Source: Aquificaceae bacterium (GTDB lineage Bacteria; Aquificota; Aquificia; Aquificales; Aquificaceae). From it: DNA of 64,000 nt. The DNA is taken from positions 62,001 to 126,000 of the forward strand of contig JBBFKQ010000004.1 in assembly GCA_037481935.1 (NCBI GenBank), in the 5' to 3' direction. Made by a program: the position numbers and the translations under genes. The notes below the pieces were generated by a model, which worked only from the letters and a program-made list of their open reading frames with translations, had not been told where the DNA came from and did not search any database. This document shows positions 7,792 to 15,415 of the stretch, piece after piece. How positions within the stretch are numbered: position 1 is the first letter of the stretch; the number at the start of each line of letters is the position of its first letter.

Positions 7792-8445
7792 ATGATACCC
7801 ATAAAGGATGTCAACCCTCACAGGAGCTTTCCTGTGGTAAACCTTGGCATCATACTTACCTGTTCCGTTGTGTGGCTTTATGAAGTAAGCCTTTCTGATG
7901 AGAGGTTGAATCTTTTTATATATTACTACGGGCTTGTCCCTGCCGACCTTTTTGAAAGACCTCAAACGCTTCTCACACACATGTTCCTCCACGGAAGCTG
8001 GCTCCACATAATAGGCAACATGTGGTTTCTCTGGGTATTTGGGGACAATGTGGAGGACAGAATGGGCAGGCTCAAGTATCTTCTTTTCTATATTCTGTCA
8101 GGACTAGGCGCGGCTCTAATTCAGATGCTTGTCAGCCTGCTTTTTGGCGGGGCCGAAATTCCTATGGTGGGTGCCAGTGGTGCCATAAGCGGTGTTCTTG
8201 GTGCATATCTCTGGATGTTTCCCCATGCCCGCATACTCGCCCTTGTTCCCATTTTCTTTTTTCTTACCTTTATGGAGCTTCCTGCAGTCTTCTTCATAGG
8301 CCTGTGGATACTCATACAGGTCATAAACGGGCTCATAACCCTCCCCCTTATGGGTGTTGGAGGCGTGGCATGGTTTGCCCACATAGGAGGGTTTGTGGTA
8401 GGTTATTTGCTTGCCAAGAAAATGTTCAGGAGAAGATGGTATTAA
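7792..8445 (+). CDS. Rhomboid family intramembrane serine protease
   Basis: A 217-aa protein with six or so membrane helices that cleaves membrane proteins within the bilayer. The catalytic Ser lies in GASGAISG and the catalytic His in the last helix region WFAHIGGFVVG. The family HGSWLHIIGNMWFLWVFGDNVED segment with conserved His and Asn is also present. A leaderless start is predicted (TAAACT 6 nt upstream). It is convergent with the transglutaminase gene across a 26-bp gap that holds only a weak inverted repeat. Confidence 0.92.
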   Translation: MIPIKDVNPHRSFPVVNLGIILTCSVVWLYEVSLSDERLNLFIYYYGLVPADLFERPQTLLTHMFLHGSWLHIIGNMWFLWVFGDNVEDRMGRLKYLLFYILSGLGAALIQMLVSLLFGGAEIPMVGASGAISGVLGAYLWMFPHARILALVPIFFFLTFMELPAVFFIGLWILIQVINGLITLPLMGVGGVAWFAHIGGFVVGYLLAKKMFRRRWY

Positions 8446-8471
8446 ATTGAAAAAGACCAAACGAATGGTTA

Positions 8472-9533
8472 CTAAAGGACCTGAACCGTATATTTTGAAT
8501 ATTCAAAAGTAAGCGTGAACTTGTTTATCATTTTGCCCTCTACTTCTGCCACAGGATACATGAATTCATTAAGAAATTCCCCGCTTGACATGGGCGGCTT
8601 CAGTTGAAAATCTCTTGCATAGTTGAAAGCGACCCAGTGCACATCCCATCCACCAAACATAAAGTTTCTAATTCTCTTCACCTTTGGGTGATTCAGGTCA
8701 AGTTTCTCTTCAAGCATAAGCTTCCTTACATCTGCAGGGTCTGCAGGTATCCATTTTCCCAGATAAAATTCTGCTCTGCAGTGCTGCGCTTTTGTAGCGT
8801 CTCCCTGAACCTTTGATATGCCCTCTGAAAGCTTGGAGGTTAAAACTCTTAAACCAAAAATCTCTCTTGCAGGAATGCCTGAGGCTCTGCACAGGGCAAC
8901 AAATAGAGAATTTATGTCTGTGCATTTTCCTCCAAAGTATCCGCTCTCCAACATGCTCTTTACGTCTCCAACACCACAACCAAGAACTTTCGGGTCTCTA
9001 AAAGTGTTTTCAACTACCCAGTCGTATATTGCCTTCGCCTTCTGTAAATCTGTCTTTGCCCCCTTCGTTATTTTATCTGCATACTCCTTTACTATACCAT
9101 CCGTCTGTATATGTTGTGTTGGTTTAAGGTAAAAAGCTACGTCTTCTGGTATTTTTGTATTATTAGAGGGTAAGGTTTTCCAGTTTATGCTATCTCTATT
9201 CCAGATTTCAACATAAAAACTTACTTCGGCAAACTTTTTCTCTGAACCACTTTGAAATTCTAAATACACGATGGGCGCCTGGTATACATCGTCTTTTGTC
9301 AGAAGAACCTTCGAAGCGTTAGTCTCTATTTCCAAATCAACCAGTCTCTGGTAAGTTGCGTTCGTAGGAGCTGGAACCCACAGCCTTGTGGTGTCTTTAA
9401 AAGCCAGATTTGTAGAGTAAGTAAGTTTCAAACTTTTTCTGTCCCTTAATCCTGTGCCTGATGTTGTTCTGACTGGTATGGAAATGAGTGCAAGTCCGTA
9501 AGCAGCTCCTTTTAAGAAGGTTCTCCTGTCCAT
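8472..9533 (-). CDS. Tat-exported transglutaminase-like protein
   Basis: A 353-aa protein. The N-terminus M-D-R-R-T-F-L-K-G followed by a hydrophobic stretch is a twin-arginine signal, so it is exported folded. The transglutaminase-like (cysteine-protease fold) core has the catalytic Cys in YFGGKCTDINSLF, His in AQHCRAEFYL and Asp in WIPADPADV. The start at 9533 is chosen because of a good SD (AGAAGGAGG, about 9540-9548); a longer reading frame would run into the divergent P460 gene. Proteins of this fold act as amidases or proteases; the substrate is unknown. Lower local GC and different residue use (Asn, Thr) than neighbours hint at acquisition. Confidence 0.82.
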   Translation of the reverse strand: MDRRTFLKGAAYGLALISIPVRTTSGTGLRDRKSLKLTYSTNLAFKDTTRLWVPAPTNATYQRLVDLEIETNASKVLLTKDDVYQAPIVYLEFQSGSEKKFAEVSFYVEIWNRDSINWKTLPSNNTKIPEDVAFYLKPTQHIQTDGIVKEYADKITKGAKTDLQKAKAIYDWVVENTFRDPKVLGCGVGDVKSMLESGYFGGKCTDINSLFVALCRASGIPAREIFGLRVLTSKLSEGISKVQGDATKAQHCRAEFYLGKWIPADPADVRKLMLEEKLDLNHPKVKRIRNFMFGGWDVHWVAFNYARDFQLKPPMSSGEFLNEFMYPVAEVEGKMINKFTLTFEYSKYTVQVL

Positions 9534-9636
9534 TTTTGACCTCCTTCTGGATTCGATTTCACGATTAATATACGGCGGTCCATTGTATGTATCATCAGAT
9601 TTATTCAAAGTATTTGGAGAAATTATTTGAAAATTT

Positions 9637-9651
9637 TGTAACTTTGTTACA
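9637..9651. promoter_or_regulatory. Perfect 15-bp palindromic operator candidate before cytochrome P460
   Basis: TGTAAC-TTT-GTTACA, a perfect 6-3-6 inverted repeat, lies 57 bp before the P460 ATG and next to a plausible -35/-10 (a poor -35 around 9650-9655, CATAAT at 9673-9678). It resembles a dimer-binding site. The Crp/Fnr-type regulator encoded just beyond the P460 gene is an obvious candidate, although the odd spacing is unlike the usual even-centred Crp/Fnr site. Confidence 0.55.
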
Positions 9652-9708
9652 GACAATAAAAAATAGTCTTTCCATAATCTAAATAAAACTCCACAAGGAG
9701 GTGCTGTC

Positions 9709-10182
9709 ATGAAAAAGTTTGTAGCCATAGGAGTCATGGCAGGTCTCAGTCTTGCACTGGCAGAAGCCTTTAAAGTAGCTCCTGAAAAATACAGGAGCTG
9801 GAACCATGTAAAAAGCATGGTTATATTTGACCAGAAGCATCCCCTCTTTAACCCCTTCAGCGGTGTTCATCATGTTTACGTAAACGATAAGGGGCTGGAG
9901 ACCATCAAGAAGGACGGGAAAAGAAACTTCCCCGATGGAACGGTCATAGCTATAGTTTTCTACGAACATGTGCCGGACAACGGAGCCTATGTAGAGGGTG
10001 CAAAGAGGATAGAGGCTTTTATGGTTAAGGACAGTAAGAAGTATAAGTCTACAGATGGCTGGGGATATTATGGTTATGATGGTAAGGGGAACAATCTGGT
10101 AAAGGACATGGCAAAGGACTGTCATGCCTGTCACGCTCAGGTTAAGGACAGAGACTTTGTCTTTTCTGTTTGGACTAAATAG
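9709..10182 (+). CDS. Cytochrome P460 family c-type haem protein
   Basis: A 157-aa exported protein with a cleavable signal (about residues 1-18, ending ALA). A single C-terminal haem motif C-H-A-C-H (in AKDCHACHAQV) and the preceding FPDGTVIAIVFYEH and WGYYGYDGKG segments fit the cytochrome P460 family, whose members oxidise hydroxylamine or bind NO in the periplasm. The Lys cross-linking to haem in true P460 cannot be assigned by eye, so cytochrome c'-beta-like NO binding is an alternative. A strong SD (AAGGAGGTG) precedes the ATG. Ends in a hairpin terminator at 10190-10215. Confidence 0.82.
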   Translation: MKKFVAIGVMAGLSLALAEAFKVAPEKYRSWNHVKSMVIFDQKHPLFNPFSGVHHVYVNDKGLETIKKDGKRNFPDGTVIAIVFYEHVPDNGAYVEGAKRIEAFMVKDSKKYKSTDGWGYYGYDGKGNNLVKDMAKDCHACHAQVKDRDFVFSVWTK

Positions 10183-10185
10183 AAC

Positions 10186-10815
10186 CTATGGGCGGGTTAT
10201 TCCTGCCCGCCTTTTGAGAGCTTCATGGTCTTTAATTAGCAACCTACCTCTGCAGAGCTCTATAAGTCCATCCCTTTCAAGCTCCTTTAAGACTCTGCTG
10301 ACCACTACCCTCACACTTCCCACATCTCTGGCTATCTCCTCGTGAGTTTTTTGAATAAAACTCCTTCCTTCAGCTTCTGAAAGTAGATAGTTTATGAGCC
10401 TCTCTTCAACCCTTTCTGACACCATTGAATTGAGCATACCCGTCACGGAGAGCAAATTCTCTGAAAGGACATTCATGAAAAGGCTCCTCCACAAGTGGTT
10501 TTCCTCAAACCATCTCAGAGCAAGGTCGCCAGGAACCATGAAAATCAGGGAGTTTTCTTCAGCCCTTGTGTAAGCCGGGTATTCATTACCTGAATAAACT
10601 GTAATCATGGCAAGCATGCACATCTGACCGGGCTTTACCCTGTAGAGGGTTAGCTCCCTGCCTGAGTCAGATATAAGGTAAACCTTCAGCTCACCTTCCT
10701 TTACGAATGGCACGGCGGGACAGAGACTTCCTTCAGAAAAGAGCAATGACCCTTTATCAATCTTTACTGGATGAAACATCCCCTCCAGAAGACTCTCTAC
10801 TTTTTCCAACCACAT
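10186..10815 (-). CDS. Crp/Fnr family transcription regulator
   Basis: A 209-aa protein with an N-terminal cyclic-nucleotide-binding-like beta domain (about residues 18-110, including LFSEGSLCP and GELKVYLISDSGRELTLYRVKPGQ), a dimer helix, and a C-terminal winged helix (HEEIARDVGSVRVVVSRVLKELERDGLIEL). The N-terminal cysteine cluster of Fe-S Fnr is absent; the three cysteines are scattered, so the signal is not evident. The recognition helix (SVRVVVSR) lacks the E-x-x-S-R of Fnr. Nearby palindromes before P460 and cox are possible targets. A leaderless start is predicted, sharing its -10 region with ridA. Confidence 0.88.
   Translation of the reverse strand: MWLEKVESLLEGMFHPVKIDKGSLLFSEGSLCPAVPFVKEGELKVYLISDSGRELTLYRVKPGQMCMLAMITVYSGNEYPAYTRAEENSLIFMVPGDLALRWFEENHLWRSLFMNVLSENLLSVTGMLNSMVSERVEERLINYLLSEAEGRSFIQKTHEEIARDVGSVRVVVSRVLKELERDGLIELCRGRLLIKDHEALKRRAGITRP
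10190..10215 (+). terminator. Intrinsic terminator of the P460 gene
   Basis: GGCGGG (10191-10196), a 9-nt loop and CCCGCC (10206-10211) followed by TTTT. The stem also forms the last codons of the convergent Crp/Fnr-type gene, whose stop is at 10186. Confidence 0.75.
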
Positions 10816-10832
10816 GCCTTAAAATATAAGGT
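10816..10832. promoter_or_regulatory. 17-bp divergent promoter shared by the Crp/Fnr gene and ridA
   Basis: The two start codons are only 17 bp apart. On the plus strand TAAAAT (10820-10825) ends 7 nt before the ridA ATG; on the minus strand TATATT (10828-10823) ends 7 nt before the regulator ATG. Neither has an SD. Both mRNAs should start at their AUG. Confidence 0.65.
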
Positions 10833-11222
10833 ATGACACCCTTCTTCACCGAAAAAGCTCCCAAGCCCATAGGTCCCTATTCTCAGGCAATTTCGGCGGG
10901 TGGATTTCTATTTCTGTCGGGTCAGATAGGCATTGACCCTGACACGGGAAAGCTCAGAGAAGGCTTCAAAGAGCAGGCAAGGCAGGTCTTTGAGAACATA
11001 GATGCAATTCTGCAGTCCGCGGGCATAGACAGAAGTAGAATTGTGAGAGTTGTAGTGTATCTGAAGGATATGGGACTTTTCAGAGAGTTTAACACCCATT
11101 ACGAAGAATATTTCAGAGATGTTCCTGTAAAGCCTGTGAGAACTACAGTTGAGGTGAGTGGTCTCCCACTTGGCGCCCTTCTTGAGGTTGAGGTAACTGC
11201 ACTTATGGACAAAGAGAGATAA
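10833..11222 (+). CDS. ridA: RidA family 2-iminobutanoate/2-iminopropanoate deaminase
   Basis: Hydrolyses reactive enamine/imine intermediates made by PLP enzymes. The 129-aa protein has the family motifs IGPYSQAI, LSGQIGIDP and the active-site arginine segment KPVRTTVEVSGLPLGALLEVE. Length is typical. It is followed after 10 bp by dnaB, probably co-transcribed. Confidence 0.94.
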   Translation: MTPFFTEKAPKPIGPYSQAISAGGFLFLSGQIGIDPDTGKLREGFKEQARQVFENIDAILQSAGIDRSRIVRVVVYLKDMGLFREFNTHYEEYFRDVPVKPVRTTVEVSGLPLGALLEVEVTALMDKER

Positions 11223-11232
11223 CTTAATAACC

Positions 11233-12633
11233 ATGATACCCTCCGACCTTGAACCACCACACGATGAACTTGCAGAAAGAGCAGTTCTGGGTGCAATAAT
11301 AGCGGACCCGGAAACAATGCCCACCGTGCTTGAGTATCTGAAAGAAGAGGATTTCTACCTTGAAAACCACAGACTGCTCTTTTCTCTGCTTTATAAGGTA
11401 TGGGAAGATAAGGGCAAAGACTGGGATGACATAGTTTTGCGGGAGTATATAGAAAAGAGAGGTCTTAAGGAAAGGCTGGACATGGGCCTCATCTATGCCC
11501 TTGTGGAGGAGGCAGCAACGGGTAGCCTTCTTGAGGAAGCCATAAGGAATGTGAAGGAAAAATCTGGTCTCAGACGCCTTATGGACCTATCTCTCAGCGT
11601 GCTTAAGGGTATAAAGGAGGAGCCGGACCTTGAAAACCTTCTCGAGCTCCTCAATACAAGGCTCATAGAAATATCAGAAAAACAGCTTGTAAGCCACTAC
11701 TGGCATATAAGAGACGTGGCAAGGGATGTGATTGATATAATAGAGAAGCACAGAAAGCAGGAAAAGCTCATAACAGGGAGGGCTACAGGTTTTCTTGACC
11801 TTGATACCTTGACCACTGGCTTTCATCCCTCTGACCTTGTTATAGTGGCCGCAAGGCCCGGCATGGGCAAGAGCAGCTTCATGCTTTCCATGGCCATAAA
11901 CATGGCCATGCAGGAGAAGGTGCCAGTGGTCATATACTCCCTTGAGATGAGCAAAGAGCAGCTCGTTATGAGAGCCCTTTCAGTGCTTTCTGATGTCCCT
12001 CTTCAGAATATAAGGAGAGGTTTTATAAACGAAGAGGACAGAAACAGGCTTATATCCGCTGCCCTTGACCTTTCAAGGTGTGAGATATACATAGACGATA
12101 CACCCGGACTCTCCACCACCGACGTCAGGATAAAGACCAGAAAGCTCAAAAAGGAAAAGGGCGTGGAAGTGGTCTTTGTAGACTACCTTCAGCTACTGAG
12201 ACCTCCAGCAAGAAGAGCATCCAGGCAGGAGGAGGTGGCTGAAATCTCAAGAAACCTCAAGGCTCTGGCAAAGGAACTTTCCATGCCAGTCATTGCCCTT
12301 GCCCAGCTCTCCCGTCAGGTAGAACACAGGTCTGATAAAAGGCCCCAACTGGCAGACCTCAGGGAGTCTGGACAGATTGAACAGGACGCTGACCTTATAA
12401 TCTTCATACACAGACCCGAATACTACAAAAGGAACCCTTCTCCAGAAGAGCTTGGGGTTGCGGAAATCATAGTGGCAAAGCAGAGACAGGGTCCTACTGG
12501 AATAGTAAAGGTTGCTTTCCTCAAAGATACAGCCAGCTTTAAACCCCTTCTGGCTGGCTTCTCTCCTGCTGTGGAAAGTTATGAACCTGAGCCTGAGGAT
12601 TTTTCAGAGGAGGAGCTTGACCTGGACTTTTAG
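11233..12633 (+). CDS. dnaB: Replicative DNA helicase DnaB
   Basis: Hexameric fork helicase. The N-terminal DnaB domain (about residues 5-105, PPHDELAERAVLGAII) is followed by the RecA-like ATPase domain with Walker A ARPGMGKSS (about residue 210), Walker B VVFVDYLQLL and the LSRQVEHRSDKRPQLADLRESGQIEQDAD segment. 466 aa is normal and no intein is inserted. The C-terminus ends in an acidic tail (PEPEDFSEEELDLDF). Confidence 0.96.
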   Translation: MIPSDLEPPHDELAERAVLGAIIADPETMPTVLEYLKEEDFYLENHRLLFSLLYKVWEDKGKDWDDIVLREYIEKRGLKERLDMGLIYALVEEAATGSLLEEAIRNVKEKSGLRRLMDLSLSVLKGIKEEPDLENLLELLNTRLIEISEKQLVSHYWHIRDVARDVIDIIEKHRKQEKLITGRATGFLDLDTLTTGFHPSDLVIVAARPGMGKSSFMLSMAINMAMQEKVPVVIYSLEMSKEQLVMRALSVLSDVPLQNIRRGFINEEDRNRLISAALDLSRCEIYIDDTPGLSTTDVRIKTRKLKKEKGVEVVFVDYLQLLRPPARRASRQEEVAEISRNLKALAKELSMPVIALAQLSRQVEHRSDKRPQLADLRESGQIEQDADLIIFIHRPEYYKRNPSPEELGVAEIIVAKQRQGPTGIVKVAFLKDTASFKPLLAGFSPAVESYEPEPEDFSEEELDLDF

Positions 12634-12635
12634 CT

Positions 12636-12641
12636 TATAAT
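12636..12641 (+). promoter_or_regulatory. -10 element for leaderless yicC transcript
   Basis: A perfect TATAAT overlapping the end of dnaB, ending exactly 7 nt before the yicC ATG (12649), with no SD between. Confidence 0.65.
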
Positions 12642-12648
12642 CTTCCTG

Positions 12649-13497
12649 ATGCTCAGCATGACAGGTTATGGCTCAGGAACCTTTGAAAACGATAAATGGA
12701 TGGTCAATGTATTTGTGAGAAGTCTGAACGGCAAAGCTCTGGAAATCTTCATAAAGTCCAACTACAATCTCATGTCTCTTGAATTTTCAATGAGAAAACT
12801 GGTAAAGGAGTATGTAAGAAGGGGAACTATCAACCTTCACGTTGAGGTAAAGAGAAAGGAAATAATTGAACCCGTGAGTCTGGAAACCCTGTTTACCAAC
12901 ATAAACTTCTTCAAGATATTGAGGGAGAAGCTGAGCCTGAGTGTAAGCGATGACACCATACTTCAGCTTGCCGCAAGGTTCTCCGAATTTCCCAAGGAAG
13001 AGATAGACCCTGCCCTTGAGGAAGCCATTTCCTGCGCACTGACGGATGCTCTCAAAGAGCTTCTTAACAGAAGAGCGGAAGAGGGAGAGCACATAAGAAG
13101 AGATATGGAAGATAGACTTGCAAAGATTGAGAGCCTGCTTCAGGAGATAATGAACAGCAGACAAGAAGTTTATGAGAAGGTAAAAAAGAGAGTAATGGAA
13201 AAGGCAAGAGAACTTGGACTTTCTGAAGACAATGCCCTTGTGCTCAATGAAATCGCCCTTATACTCTCCAAAATGGATGTGGAGGAAGAGATAACGAGGT
13301 TTAGAGCTCACCTGAGCAAAAGCAGGGAGCTTTTTAAATCACAGGATGATGTGGGAAGAAAGCTGGAGTTTCTCTTTCAGGAGATGCACCGCGAGATAAC
13401 CACCCTTTCCAACAAACTGCCAGACCTTTCGCCTCTGGCGGTGGAGATAAAGACGGAGATTGACAGGCTCAAGCAACAGGTGGCAAACGTGGAGTAA
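12649..13497 (+). CDS. yicC: YicC family endoribonuclease-related protein
   Basis: A 282-aa protein of the YicC family, linked to RNA turnover and stationary-phase survival in other bacteria. The N-terminus MLSMTGYG and the C-terminal EEITRFRAHLSKSRELF and GRKLEFLFQEMHREITTLSNK segments are diagnostic. It is predicted leaderless (TATAAT-N7-ATG), so it can be transcribed separately from dnaB. Two tRNA genes follow. Confidence 0.92.
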   Translation: MLSMTGYGSGTFENDKWMVNVFVRSLNGKALEIFIKSNYNLMSLEFSMRKLVKEYVRRGTINLHVEVKRKEIIEPVSLETLFTNINFFKILREKLSLSVSDDTILQLAARFSEFPKEEIDPALEEAISCALTDALKELLNRRAEEGEHIRRDMEDRLAKIESLLQEIMNSRQEVYEKVKKRVMEKARELGLSEDNALVLNEIALILSKMDVEEEITRFRAHLSKSRELFKSQDDVGRKLEFLFQEMHREITTLSNKLPDLSPLAVEIKTEIDRLKQQVANVE

Positions 13498-13519
13498 GTG
13501 ATATAATATATATACCTTA

Positions 13520-13591
13520 GCGGGCGTAGCTCAGTGGTGGAGCGGCTGCTTGCCATGCAGCAGGTCGCGGGTTCGAGTCCCGTCGCCCGCT
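13520..13591 (+). tRNA. tRNA-Gly (GCC)
   Basis: Acceptor GCGGGCG (13520-13526) pairs with CGCCCGC (13584-13590), discriminator T. The anticodon arm gives GCC, and the T arm has GGTTCGAGTCC. CCA is not encoded. A TATAAT at 13502-13507 is a likely -10 for this and the following tRNA. Confidence 0.97.
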
Positions 13592-13595
13592 TTTA

Positions 13596-13667
13596 GGCAA
13601 CGTGGCCGAGCGGCTAGGCGAGGGACTGCAAATCCCTTCTACGGCGGTTCGAATCCGCCCGTTGCCT
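13596..13667 (+). tRNA. tRNA-Cys (GCA)
   Basis: Acceptor GGCAACG (13596-13602) pairs with CGTTGCC (13660-13666), discriminator T. The anticodon loop CTGCAAA gives GCA; T loop GTTCGAATC. CCA is not encoded. Only 4 nt separate it from tRNA-Gly, so both come from one precursor, probably continuing into rpsT. Confidence 0.97.
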
Positions 13668-13696
13668 CAAAAAGGTAAAAATTAAGGAGGTTTTTT

Positions 13697-13984
13697 ATGC
13701 CCAACACGAAGCAGGCTGAAAAGCGTATGAGAAGAGACGCAAAGAGGAGAATAAGAAACAGGTATCATCTCTCAAAGATGAAAACCTACATAAGAAAGTT
13801 CAGAAGAATGGTGGAGGCCGGTCAGTTGGAGGAAGCTAAAGAGTTTTTGCCTGAAGTGGTAAGTATCATCTACCACACGGCGTCCAAAGGTGTTATACAC
13901 AAAAACGAGGCAGCAAGGAGAGTTTCAAGGGTTAGCCTTCTTCTCAACAAGGCCCTTCAGAAGGTTCAGGGGCAGGTAAGCTAA
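13697..13984 (+). CDS. rpsT: 30S ribosomal protein bS20
   Basis: Small-subunit protein bS20 (95 aa), rich in Lys/Arg, starting MPNTKQAEKRMRRDAKRRIRNR as in the family and ending with a SRVSLLLNKALQKV helix. A strong SD (AAGGAGG) lies 6-7 nt before the ATG, in contrast to the leaderless genes around it. The last 60 nt overlap the convergent murJ gene on the other strand. Confidence 0.96.
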   Translation: MPNTKQAEKRMRRDAKRRIRNRYHLSKMKTYIRKFRRMVEAGQLEEAKEFLPEVVSIIYHTASKGVIHKNEAARRVSRVSLLLNKALQKVQGQVS

Positions 13985-15415
13985 AGGCTCTTTAAGCAGC
14001 AGTAAAAGCGCCCAGTATAGTAGAATAGCAAGCGGTATAGCATAGAGTGTTTCATAGGGAGAAGGGTTTATAACAATAAGGAAAAGAGACATAAGGATAG
14101 TTGCAAGAAGGGTCTTTAAAAGTGTATTGGCATAATCCCGTGTCTCCAGACTTTTGTCTTTCCATAGGTAAAGAAGAAGGCTAAACCCAACGAGAGATGA
14201 GCTGGCGGTTCCAAGGGCAAGACCTACAACACCGAGCTTAAAGAGGAAGGCAAATATAAAAGCGAGAAGGCCTTCCGCAGTAATCGCAAAGAGTGAAGAC
14301 AGGACTGGAGTTCTGGTATCTCCCTTTGCAAAGAAAACACTTGACAGCACCTTTTGAAGAGAAAAGAACAGAAGACCAAGCGAATACACTGCAAGCACCT
14401 TACTGGCTATGGCTATATCTTCCTCTGAGAACTTGCCCCTTCCGTAGAGCAGGGCTATTATCTGACGGGAAAGCACAAGTAGACCACCAGTAGCTGGAAT
14501 AGAAAGCAGGGTTATAAACCTGAAGGCAAGGGTTATGTTCTTTCTGGGGTCATGCCCGCCGGATAGAATAGAAAGAAGAGAGTTTGCCATACCTACCGAG
14601 AGAGCACCCAGCGGAAGTTGAAATATTCTGTTGGCAAAGTAAAGGTAGGATATGGCACCGAGGGTCAGAAAAGAGGCAAGAAAGGTGTCTATGAAAAAAG
14701 AGAGCTGGGCAACGCCAAAGCCCATAAGGGCAGGCAGAAGCCTTTTCAGAAGAAGGTGCAGGTCTGCATCTCTCTGAAAGGTCAGTCTGGGAATGAGTCC
14801 CTGAGAGATGGCTGATGGGATGTGAAAAAGTAGCTGAGCAAAACCTCCCACAACCACTCCTATAACAAGAGCCATATAACCAAGGCTGTGGGCAGTAAGG
14901 GCTATACACACAGCCATCACTATGTTAAAAACGGCCTGAGCAAAGGCAGGAACAAAAAAGACCCCCCTTGTATTGAGCACGGCCATGAAAAAGGCGCTCA
15001 GCCCTACAAAAAAGAGATAGCTAAACAGAAACCTTGCCATAAACACAGCCAGCTCAAAGTAGCTCTTTTCCACCACACCGGGGGCTATAAGCCTTATAAC
15101 CCACTCTGCAAAGATTATGCCGGTAAGGGTCACCAGCAGGTTAAAGAGCGTGTAGTAAGTAAAGACAGAGTTGAGAAGAGGTCTCTCAGTGCCCTCTTTT
15201 AATCTCTGGGCAAAGATGGGAACAAAGGCGGCGTTAAAGCCGCCCTCTCCAAAGAGCCTTCTGAAGGTGTTGGGAAGCCTGAAGGCTACAAAGAAGGCGT
15301 CGGTAATCTGAGAAACCCCAAAGTAGTAGGCTATCATGGCATCCCTTACATATCCAAGAATTCTACTCAGAAGGGTGGCTGTGGAGAATGAAACAGAGTG
15401 TCTAAGGAGAGCCAT
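13925..15415 (-). CDS. murJ: Lipid II flippase MurJ
   Basis: Flips the peptidoglycan precursor lipid II across the inner membrane. 496 aa with about 14 membrane helices; the N-terminal STATLLSRILGYVRDAMIAYYFG and DAFFVAFRLPNTFRRLFGEGGFNAAFVPIFAQ segments are hallmark MurJ/MviN. The start is set at MALLRHSV (15415), since upstream sequence belongs to the preceding gene (14-nt overlap). The 3' end overlaps rpsT by 60 nt antisense. It is probably transcribed from upstream, through the three island genes or an internal promoter. Confidence 0.94.
   Translation of the reverse strand: MALLRHSVSFSTATLLSRILGYVRDAMIAYYFGVSQITDAFFVAFRLPNTFRRLFGEGGFNAAFVPIFAQRLKEGTERPLLNSVFTYYTLFNLLVTLTGIIFAEWVIRLIAPGVVEKSYFELAVFMARFLFSYLFFVGLSAFFMAVLNTRGVFFVPAFAQAVFNIVMAVCIALTAHSLGYMALVIGVVVGGFAQLLFHIPSAISQGLIPRLTFQRDADLHLLLKRLLPALMGFGVAQLSFFIDTFLASFLTLGAISYLYFANRIFQLPLGALSVGMANSLLSILSGGHDPRKNITLAFRFITLLSIPATGGLLVLSRQIIALLYGRGKFSEEDIAIASKVLAVYSLGLLFFSLQKVLSSVFFAKGDTRTPVLSSLFAITAEGLLAFIFAFLFKLGVVGLALGTASSSLVGFSLLLYLWKDKSLETRDYANTLLKTLLATILMSLFLIVINPSPYETLYAIPLAILLYWALLLLLKEPLAYLPLNLLKGLVEKKANP

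Noticed and set aside
8446-8471. A terminator between the rhomboid and transglutaminase genes
   Set aside because: ACCA...TGGT gives only a 4-bp stem without a T-run, too weak to call.
9534-9818. An N-terminal extension of the transglutaminase gene to 9818
   Set aside because: It would overlap the divergent P460 gene and promoter, whereas 9533 has a strong SD and gives a proper Tat signal.
10124-10345. A small gene overlapping the P460 end and the Crp/Fnr gene
   Set aside because: It is antisense to a clear regulator gene and contains the terminator hairpin; no family or start signal.
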